From JAJXWB01 sp036796555 (GTDB taxonomy: Bacteria; Pseudomonadota; Alphaproteobacteria; Rhizobiales; Beijerinckiaceae), in assembly GCA_036796555.1 (NCBI GenBank), contig DAIRCS010000055.1, forward strand, positions 1 to 20,022: DNA of 20,022 nt, written 5' to 3'. The notes beneath the pieces are model-generated. The model saw only the letters and a list, made by a program, of their open reading frames with translations. It searched no databases and was not told the DNA's origin. How positions within the stretch are numbered: position 1 is the stretch's first letter; every line of letters starts with the position of its first letter. The position numbers and the translations under genes are program-made. Positions 14,696 to 20,022 of this stretch are shown here, piece after piece.

Positions 14696-15375
14696 GGCGC
14701 GGTCTCCACAGTCAGCGAGGCCACGCTATCCCAGAGCTCGTCGAAATGGGAGATGACGCGGTCGGGCGCGAGTTCGATGACCGGAACGTCGGTATAGCCG
14801 AAATCGACGGCCACGCAGGGAATGCCCAGCCGCCTGGCCGTGTCGATGTCGGTGCGCGAATCCCCGACCATGATCGCGGCCTCCGGCCGGCCGCCCGCCA
14901 TCGCGATCGTCTGTTCGAGCACGCGCGGGTCGGGCTTGGGGACGCCGAACGTGTCCTGCCCGACGATGGCGCGGAAGCGGCCGGCGACGCCCAGCGCCTC
15001 CAGCAGCTTGCGCGCCGGCGCCTCGATCTTGTTGGTGCAGACGGCGAAGTCCCAGTCCGCCGCCTCGAACCGGTCGAGCGCGTCCACGACGCCGGGAAAC
15101 AGGAAGCTGTGGTCGGCGATATGAGCCTCGTAATGCGCGAGGAAATCCCCGAACAATTGCTGCAGCCTCGCCGGCGCCAGCGGAACGTTTTGCGCTGCGT
15201 AGCCGCGCTGGATCAGGGCTTTGGCGCCCGCGCCGAGCATGAAGCGCGCCTGCGCCAGGTCGATCGGCGCGATTCCCTCGCGCGCGAGGATGAAATTGAG
15301 CGTGCCGATCAGGTCGCCGGCGGTTTCGGCAAGCGTGCCGTCGAGGTCGAAGACCAGAAGTTTCCTTGGGTTCAT
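14692..15375 (-). CDS. gph: Phosphoglycolate phosphatase (HAD family)
   Basis: Gph dephosphorylates 2-phosphoglycolate, a by-product of RuBisCO oxygenation or DNA repair, to glycolate. The 227-residue product shows the HAD motifs: nucleophile Asp10 and Asp12 in FDLDGTL, motif II Thr114 in VCTNK, Lys147 in VPKPDP, and the acidic motif GDSRTDID (171-178). The helical cap between residues 15 and 90 is of the size usual in Gph/PGP proteins. Other HAD phosphatases look similar, so substrate is inferred from overall resemblance. It begins at ATG 15375 with little visible Shine-Dalgarno. It is divergent from the secreted-protein/rpiA block and followed by the coupled EF-hand gene. Confidence 0.88.
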   Translation of the reverse strand: MNPRKLLVFDLDGTLAETAGDLIGTLNFILAREGIAPIDLAQARFMLGAGAKALIQRGYAAQNVPLAPARLQQLFGDFLAHYEAHIADHSFLFPGVVDALDRFEAADWDFAVCTNKIEAPARKLLEALGVAGRFRAIVGQDTFGVPKPDPRVLEQTIAMAGGRPEAAIMVGDSRTDIDTARRLGIPCVAVDFGYTDVPVIELAPDRVISHFDELWDSVASLTVETAP

Positions 15376-15511
15376 GGAGCGGGACTATGCCGGAACGGCG
15401 GCGGCGGGCAAGGCGGCAATTTTGCGCAGGCAGCGCGAACCCGCCCGCGTCAACACATTGTTAACCATGTTCGTGCTGCTTTCGGGCGGGCTCCCGCTCG
15501 AAGGCCGCGTC

Positions 15512-15883
15512 ATGAATCGTCCATTTCTCCGCATCGTCTCCGCGCTCGCGCTTCTGGCCGGCGCCTCCGCCGCCGCCTCGGCGGCCTCGAATTACGATTT
15601 CCTCGCAGCCCCCGAGACCGATCTCAACCGCGTCTACCGGCTCGACAAGGCGACCGGCGAAATCGGCGCCTGCCAGTATGGCCTCAAGGAAGGCTCGGTC
15701 GGCGCCACGCTCTGCTATCCGCCGGGCGAGGGCGCGACCGCCATGCAGCAGAGCGAATACGGCCTCGTCGCCTCCCGCCATGAGCGCGAGGGCGGCGTTT
15801 TCCGGGTCGATCTGCGCTCCGGCGCCATGTCGATCTGCTACGTGCTCAACGACGCGGTCGTCTGCACCCCGCCGTCCCGCTGA
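15512..15883 (+). CDS. Small secreted four-cysteine protein with an internal repeat, function unknown
   Basis: This 123-residue protein has a signal peptide (MNRPFLRIVSALALLAG..., cleaved near ASA at 24). The mature part seems to be two copies of one motif. Copy 1 (about 41-71) runs VYRLDKATGEIGACQYG... LCYPP and copy 2 (about 97-121) runs VFRVDLRSGAMSICYV... VCTPP. Each has an h-R-h-D-x-x-(T/S)-G-x strand pair, then two cysteines (Cys54/Cys68; Cys109/Cys118) and Pro-Pro. The strand-turn pattern recalls beta-propeller-like repeats, but two copies cannot make a propeller alone. I chose ATG 15512 as the start of the signal peptide; an ATG at 15467 is also in frame. A terminator follows it. No function can be assigned. 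Confidence 0.72.
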   Translation: MNRPFLRIVSALALLAGASAAASAASNYDFLAAPETDLNRVYRLDKATGEIGACQYGLKEGSVGATLCYPPGEGATAMQQSEYGLVASRHEREGGVFRVDLRSGAMSICYVLNDAVVCTPPSR

Positions 15884-15889
15884 CCCTCG

Positions 15890-15924
15890 CGCCGGGCGGC
15901 GATCCGGCCCGGCGATTGCGTTTT
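15890..15924 (+). terminator. Probable intrinsic terminator after the four-cysteine protein gene
   Basis: A perfect 8-bp stem, CGCCGGGC (15890-15897) with GCCCGGCG (15907-15914), has a 9-base loop and is followed by ATTGCGTTTT. The T-run is short and set back by six bases, so termination may be partial. It separates this gene from rpiA, which begins 40 bases later. Confidence 0.55.
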
Positions 15925-15963
15925 GACGCGTGAGCCGCTATCCCGCGCCTGTTCCAGCGCGGG

Positions 15964-16689
15964 ATGAGAATGAACGCCTCCGCCCAGATTTCACAGGACG
16001 AAGCCAAGCGCCGGGCGGCCGCCCGCGCGGCGGAATTCGTGCGGCCGGGCATGCGGCTCGGTCTCGGCACAGGTTCCACCGCCGCCTTTTTCGTGGACAT
16101 TCTCGGCGCCATGGTGCGCGACGGCCTCGACGTCGTCGGCGTGCCGACCTCCGAGCGCACCCGCGCGCAGGCGCAGGCGCTCGGCGTCCGTCTCTCCACG
16201 CTGGAGGAAACGCCCGAACTCGACCTGACCATCGACGGCGCCGACGAATTCGATTCCCGGCTGCGCCTGATCAAGGGCGGCGGCGGCGCGCTGCTGCGCG
16301 AAAAAATCGTGGCGGCGGCGTCCGGGAAAATGGTCGTCATCGCCGACGCGTCGAAGGAGGTCGCCACCCTCGGCCGTTTCCCGCTGCCGGTCGAGGTCGA
16401 CCGCTTCGGCATGGAATCGACGCGCCGCCATATCGTCCGCGCCATCGCCGATTGCGGGCTTGCCGGCGCGGTCACGTTGCGTGCGAACGCGGACGGCCAT
16501 GCTTTTGTCACCGATGGCGGCCATTGCATCTTCGACTGCGCGCTGGGGGCGATTTCCGATCCGGAGCGATTTGCCGCCAGCATCGTCGCCATTCCCGGCG
16601 TGGTGGAGCACGGCCTGTTCATCGGGCTCGCGACCGCTATCGTCATCGCCGGGTCGGACGGCGTCCGCCTCATCGGCGCCGTGAACTGA
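15964..16689 (+). CDS. rpiA: Ribose-5-phosphate isomerase A
   Basis: RpiA interconverts ribose 5-phosphate and ribulose 5-phosphate in the pentose phosphate pathway (and the Calvin cycle where present). The 241-residue product carries the family signatures in order: GLGTGSTA (34-41), VPTSERT (60-66), TIDGADEFD (89-97) and IKGGGGALLREKI (103-115), which hold the catalytic Asp, Lys and Glu residues, and later the C-terminal VEHGLFIGLA. The length is a little over the usual 220-235. ATG 15964 and ATG 15970 are both possible, neither with a strong Shine-Dalgarno. The gene is followed closely by the DUF2059 gene and gor, suggesting one transcript that supplies pentoses and, via the same pathway, NADPH metabolism. 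Confidence 0.96.
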   Translation: MRMNASAQISQDEAKRRAAARAAEFVRPGMRLGLGTGSTAAFFVDILGAMVRDGLDVVGVPTSERTRAQAQALGVRLSTLEETPELDLTIDGADEFDSRLRLIKGGGGALLREKIVAAASGKMVVIADASKEVATLGRFPLPVEVDRFGMESTRRHIVRAIADCGLAGAVTLRANADGHAFVTDGGHCIFDCALGAISDPERFAASIVAIPGVVEHGLFIGLATAIVIAGSDGVRLIGAVN

Positions 16690-16733
16690 ACCAAGCAGAA
16701 TCCTCGCCTCCGGCGCAAAACCAGGAGAAGACC

Positions 16734-17264
16734 GTGTCCGCCAGAATTTTTGCCCGCGCCCTCGGCTTCGTCGCGCTGCTCGCGGTCGCGCCGGCCTTCG
16801 CCCAGACGAATGCGCCTGCCGCCGCGCCCGCCACTCCAGGCGCGCCGACCGCAGCGCAGATCGCGCTCGCCAGGGACATCGTCGTCGATTCCGGCGTATC
16901 GCGCTCCTTCGCGATCGTCATTCCGCAATTTCTCGACCAGATCGGCACGCGCCTGACCCAGACGCGCCCGGACCTGATCAAGGACCTCAATGTGGTGACG
17001 GAGCAGATCAAGCCGGAATTCGACAAGCGCGTCGACCAGATGGTCGACACCGCCGCGCGCCTCTACGCGGAACGCATGAGCGAGCAGGAGCTCAAGGACG
17101 TGTCCGCCTTCTTCAAGAGCGCCAGCGGCAAGAAATATGTCGAGCAGCAGCCGCTCGTGCTCAACGCGCTCTATGTCTCGATGCAGGGCTGGCAGCAGCA
17201 GCTTTCGCAGGACATGATGGCGCGCGTGCGCGAGGAGATGAAGAAGAAGGGTCACGAAATGTGA
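16734..17264 (+). CDS. Secreted DUF2059 protein
   Basis: This 176-residue protein has a signal peptide (ARIFARALGFVALLAVAPAFA, then QTN) and an Ala/Pro-rich linker, followed by a helical DUF2059 domain (about 45-170). The domain includes QMVDTAARLYAERMSEQELKD and the phrase VSAFFKSASGKKYVEQQP, the most characteristic DUF2059 stretch. The domain is thought to be periplasmic; its function is not established. The GTG at 16734 is chosen because AGGAG lies about seven bases before it and it starts the signal peptide. It sits 44 bases after rpiA, and its TGA overlaps a possible GTG start of gor. The same gene order (rpiA, DUF2059, gor) is, as I recall, common in Hyphomicrobiales. Confidence 0.9.
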   Translation: MSARIFARALGFVALLAVAPAFAQTNAPAAAPATPGAPTAAQIALARDIVVDSGVSRSFAIVIPQFLDQIGTRLTQTRPDLIKDLNVVTEQIKPEFDKRVDQMVDTAARLYAERMSEQELKDVSAFFKSASGKKYVEQQPLVLNALYVSMQGWQQQLSQDMMARVREEMKKKGHEM

Positions 17265-17284
17265 CGTCCGGAAGGACGGGTTCG

Positions 17285-18664
17285 GTGAGCGCATTCGACT
17301 ACGATCTCTTCGTCATCGGCGCAGGCTCCGGCGGCGTGCGCGCCGCGCGCATCGCGGCCGGCTACGGCGCGAAGGTCGCGGTGGCGGAAGAGTTCCGCAT
17401 CGGCGGAACCTGCGTGATCCGCGGCTGCGTGCCGAAGAAGCTCTACGTCTACGCGAGCCGTTTCCGCGACGAATTCGAGGACGCCGCCGGCTTCGGCTGG
17501 AGCGTTCCGCCGGCGCGCTTCGACTGGCCGACGCTGGTCGCGGCCAAGGAAAAGGAGATTTCGCGGCTCTCGGGAATCTACGCCGCCAATCTGGACAAGG
17601 CCGGCGTGGAGATCATCGCCGCGCGCGCGACGATCGAGGGCCCGCACGAGGTGCGGCTCTCCACGGGAAGCGCTGTCACGGCGCGCGTGATCCTCGTCGC
17701 CACCGGCGGCGCGCCGACGATCCATCCTGCGATTCCGGGCGCCGAACTCGCCGTCTCCTCGAACGAGGTCTTCGATCTCGCGACATTTCCCGCGCGTCTC
17801 ATGGTCGTCGGCGGCGGCTATATCGCTGTCGAATTCGCTAGCGTCTTCGCGCGGCTCGGATCGCAGGTGACGCAGGTTTTCCGCGCCGACAACGTGCTGC
17901 GCGGCTTCGACGAGGATCTGCGCACGACGCTCGCCGACGCGATGGGCCACGCGGGCGTCGCGCTGAAGCCGGGCCTCCTGCCCACGCGCATAGACCGCGT
18001 TGCGGGCGCGCTCCGCGTGACGCTCTCCGACGGCTCGAGCGCCGACGTGGACCAGGTCCTGGTCGCCACGGGCCGCGCGCCGCTCACCGCGGGCCTGGGG
18101 CTCGAAGCATGCGGCGTCGGCCTGCGCCACAACGGCGCGATCATCGTGGACGAGCGCTCGCGCACCAACGTGCCCTCGATCTACGCCGTCGGCGACGTCA
18201 CCGACCGCATCAATCTCACCCCCGTCGCGATCCGCGAAGGCCACGCTTTCGCCGATACGGTGTTCGGCGGCAGGGACGTGGTCGTCGACCATCGTCACGT
18301 GCCATCCGCCGTTTTCACGACGCCCGAGATCGGCACGGTCGGCCTGACGGAGGAAGCGGCGCGCCGCGAATACGAGGTCGTCGACGTCTACAAGTCGACC
18401 TTCCGGCCGATGAAGGCGACGCTCTCCGGCCGCGCGGAAAAGACGCTGATGAAAATCCTCGTCTGCGGCCATTCGGACAAGGTGCTGGGCGTCCATCTCC
18501 TCGGCCACGACAGCGGCGAGATGGCGCAATTGCTGGCGATCCCGATCCGGATGGGCGCGACCAAGGCCGATTTCGACGCGACCATGGCGCTTCACCCGAC
18601 GGCGGCCGAGGAACTCGTCACCATGCGCACGCGCAGCGCGCGCTACGAACGCGGCAAGGCCTGA
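17285..18664 (+). CDS. gor: Glutathione-disulfide reductase
   Basis: Gor reduces oxidised glutathione with NADPH and keeps the cytoplasm reducing. The 459-residue flavoprotein has the FAD-binding GAGSGG near the start, the redox-active disulfide GGTCVIRGCVP (Cys43, Cys48), a second dinucleotide fold GGGYIAVEFAS, the NADPH-type arginines in FRADNVLRGFD, the FAD contact YAVGDVTD, and the C-terminal active-site pair His437-Glu442 in HPTAAEE. The arginines and lack of a lipoamide-type start separate it from dihydrolipoamide dehydrogenase. I start at GTG 17285 (VSAFDYDLFVIG matches family N-termini); the GTG at 17261 that overlaps the previous stop is an alternative and would add eight residues. 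Confidence 0.95.
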   Translation: MSAFDYDLFVIGAGSGGVRAARIAAGYGAKVAVAEEFRIGGTCVIRGCVPKKLYVYASRFRDEFEDAAGFGWSVPPARFDWPTLVAAKEKEISRLSGIYAANLDKAGVEIIAARATIEGPHEVRLSTGSAVTARVILVATGGAPTIHPAIPGAELAVSSNEVFDLATFPARLMVVGGGYIAVEFASVFARLGSQVTQVFRADNVLRGFDEDLRTTLADAMGHAGVALKPGLLPTRIDRVAGALRVTLSDGSSADVDQVLVATGRAPLTAGLGLEACGVGLRHNGAIIVDERSRTNVPSIYAVGDVTDRINLTPVAIREGHAFADTVFGGRDVVVDHRHVPSAVFTTPEIGTVGLTEEAARREYEVVDVYKSTFRPMKATLSGRAEKTLMKILVCGHSDKVLGVHLLGHDSGEMAQLLAIPIRMGATKADFDATMALHPTAAEELVTMRTRSARYERGKA

Positions 18665-18676
18665 AGCGGCCGCCCG

Positions 18677-18704
18677 AGGGTCGCATTCGCCAAGGGTCGC
18701 ATTC
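18677..18704. repeat. 12-bp direct repeat upstream of the DAHP synthase gene
   Basis: AGGGTCGCATTC occurs perfectly at 18677-18688 and 18693-18704, a 16-base period. It lies between the gor stop and a likely -10 box TATAAG (18720-18725), over the place where the -35 of that promoter would be. This position suits an activator or repressor site, but a chance or slippage duplication is possible. Confidence 0.6.
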
Positions 18705-18719
18705 CCGCAAACCCTCGTG

Positions 18720-18770
18720 TATAAGCCGCGCTTTCGGATCGTGTCGGGCCGGCCGCGGCCCTCTTTGGAG
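18720..18770 (+). promoter_or_regulatory. Likely -10 element and Shine-Dalgarno of the DAHP synthase gene
   Basis: TATAAG (18720-18725) matches 5 of 6 consensus -10 positions, but no good -35 is found 16-18 bases upstream. GGAG (18767-18770) stands eight bases before the ATG at 18779. The leader of about 45 bases is too short for a transcription attenuator and shows no leader peptide. Confidence 0.45.
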
Positions 18771-18778
18771 TGTGTGTC

Positions 18779-20022
18779 ATGGCCGCCGACCGCTGGTCGC
18801 CCGAGAGCTGGAGAAGCCGTCCCGTCGCGCAGGTTCCGACTTATCCGGACCCGGCCGCGCTCGCGGATGTCGAGCGGCAGATCGCCGGCTTTCCGCCGCT
18901 GGTTTTTGCAGGCGAGGCCCGCAAGCTGAAGCGCGCGCTGGCGAAGGTGGCGGCGGGCGAGGCTTTCCTGCTCCAGGGCGGCGATTGCGCCGAGAGCTTC
19001 AACGAGCATTCCGCCGACAACATTCGCGACTTCTTCCGCGTCTTCCTGCAGATGGCCGTCGTGATGACCTTCGCCGGCTCCTCGCCGGTGGTGAAGGTCG
19101 GCCGCATCGCCGGCCAGTTCGCCAAGCCGCGCTCGGCCCCGACCGAGAAGAAGGGCGACGTCGAGCTGCCGAGCTATCGCGGCGACATCGTCAACGGCAT
19201 GGACTTCACGGCCGAGGCGCGCATTCCCGATCCGCGCCGCCAGCTCGAGGCCTATCGCCAGTCGGCGGCGACGCTGAACCTGCTGCGCGCGTTTGCGACC
19301 GGCGGCTACGCCAATCTCGAAAACGCGCATCGCTGGATGCTCGGCTTCGTCAAGGACAGCCCGCAGTCCGGCCGCTATCAGGAGCTTGCCGACCGCATCA
19401 CCGAGACGCTCGGCTTCATGCGCGCCATCGGCCTCGATCCCGAGAGCCATCCCGAACTGCGCCAGACCGACATCTACACCTCGCACGAGGCGCTGCTGCT
19501 CGGCTACGAGCAGGCGTTGACCCGCGTGGATTCGACGACCGGCGATTTCTACGACACGTCCGGCCACATGATCTGGATCGGCGACCGCACGCGTCAGCCC
19601 GACCATGCGCATATCGAATTCTGCCGCGGCGTGAAGAACCCGATCGGGCTCAAATGCGGGCCGTCGCTCAAGGGCGACGAACTGATCCGGCTGATCGACA
19701 TGCTCAACCCGGCCAACGAGCCGGGCCGCCTGACGCTGATCTGCCGCTTCGGCTCGGACAAGATCGCCGACCATCTGCCGGCGCTCATTCGCGCCGTCGA
19801 GCGCGAGGGTCGCAAGGTCGTGTGGTCGACCGATCCGATGCACGGCAACACGATCACGGCGGCGGGCTACAAGACCCGGCCCTTCGACCGGATCATGAGC
19901 GAAATCCGCACTTTCTTCGCCATTCACCGCGCGGAAGGCACTTTCGCCGGCGGCGTGCATCTGGAGATGACCGGCAAGAACGTCACGGAATGCATGGGCG
20001 GCGCCCGCGCGATCACCGAGAC
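18779..20022 (+). CDS. Class II 3-deoxy-7-phosphoheptulonate (DAHP) synthase (partial, C-terminus off the window)
   Basis: This enzyme condenses phosphoenolpyruvate and erythrose 4-phosphate to DAHP, the first step of the shikimate pathway. The visible 414 residues begin MAADRWSPESWRSRP and carry the class II (plant/mycobacterial type) landmarks: metal-binding Cys70 in QGGDCAESF, KVGRIAGQFAKPRS, GLKCGPS, STDPMHGNT with the metal His, and GGVHLEMTGKNVTEC. Full-length proteins have about 460 residues, so roughly 45 are missing beyond 20022. No N-terminal regulatory extension of the mycobacterial kind is seen. It lies 114 bases after gor with its own promoter-like elements. Erythrose 4-phosphate comes from the pathway served by RpiA, upstream. 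Confidence 0.95.
   Translation, partial: MAADRWSPESWRSRPVAQVPTYPDPAALADVERQIAGFPPLVFAGEARKLKRALAKVAAGEAFLLQGGDCAESFNEHSADNIRDFFRVFLQMAVVMTFAGSSPVVKVGRIAGQFAKPRSAPTEKKGDVELPSYRGDIVNGMDFTAEARIPDPRRQLEAYRQSAATLNLLRAFATGGYANLENAHRWMLGFVKDSPQSGRYQELADRITETLGFMRAIGLDPESHPELRQTDIYTSHEALLLGYEQALTRVDSTTGDFYDTSGHMIWIGDRTRQPDHAHIEFCRGVKNPIGLKCGPSLKGDELIRLIDMLNPANEPGRLTLICRFGSDKIADHLPALIRAVEREGRKVVWSTDPMHGNTITAAGYKTRPFDRIMSEIRTFFAIHRAEGTFAGGVHLEMTGKNVTECMGGARAITE

Noticed and set aside
15930..16733. Upstream in-frame extension of the DUF2059 gene through rpiA
   Set aside because: The extension is Arg-rich shadow sequence of rpiA. The GTG at 16734 has a good Shine-Dalgarno and begins a signal peptide.
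17252..19960. A 902-codon open frame on the minus strand across gor and the DAHP synthase gene
   Set aside because: It is exactly antisense to two clear enzyme genes. Its translation is Arg/Asp/His/Val/Ala-rich with no family resemblance, the usual effect of high third-position GC on the opposite strand.

Overview
The window is GC-rich, densely coding bacterial DNA with very strong third-position GC bias, which produces several very long antisense shadow frames. The gene content suggests an alphaproteobacterium, probably of the Hyphomicrobiales (Rhizobiales): a gph / rpiA / DUF2059 / gor neighbourhood, a class II (plant-type) DAHP synthase, a MoaA beside a DUF971 protein, and an EnvZ-type kinase with the H-box HDLRTI. 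I cannot name a genus from sequence reading alone.

Layout. Positions 1-1745 (minus) hold the small (DctQ) and large (DctM, cut by the window edge) permeases of a TRAP transporter; the binding protein is not in view. Positions 1870-3341 hold moaA (minus) and a DUF971 gene (plus), divergent. Positions 3399-5847 (minus) hold a secreted L,D-transpeptidase with a clear intrinsic terminator and an AlkK/FadD-like acyl-CoA synthetase. Positions 6054-6903 (plus) hold two small secreted proteins of unknown function. Positions 6888-9119 (minus) hold an MMPL/RND-type exporter whose 5' end is anomalous. Positions 9414-10838 (plus) hold an amidase-signature hydrolase. Positions 10842-13760 (minus) are a probable operon of an OmpR-type response regulator, an EnvZ-type kinase and a thioesterase. 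Positions 13761-14163 have no protein gene, but carry a strong plus-strand terminator and so may encode a small RNA. A tRNA-Val(CAC) follows on the minus strand.

Positions 14315-15375 (minus) hold gph and a translationally coupled EF-hand protein. Positions 15512-18664 (plus) hold a small Cys-rich secreted protein, rpiA, a DUF2059 protein and gor. From 18779 the class II DAHP synthase gene runs off the right edge.

Functionally this is mostly chromosomal housekeeping: molybdenum cofactor synthesis, phosphoglycolate salvage, pentose phosphate and aromatic precursor supply, and glutathione redox. Transport, signalling and envelope genes are interspersed. I see no phage, IS element, CRISPR array, toxin-antitoxin pair or recognisable defence system. 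The points most worth a second look are the orphan plus-strand terminator/sRNA candidate, the exporter with no usable start codon for its first membrane helix, the Pro-to-Ile change in the kinase H-box, the 12-bp direct repeat before the DAHP synthase gene, and three lineage-specific-looking secreted proteins, one with an internal duplication.
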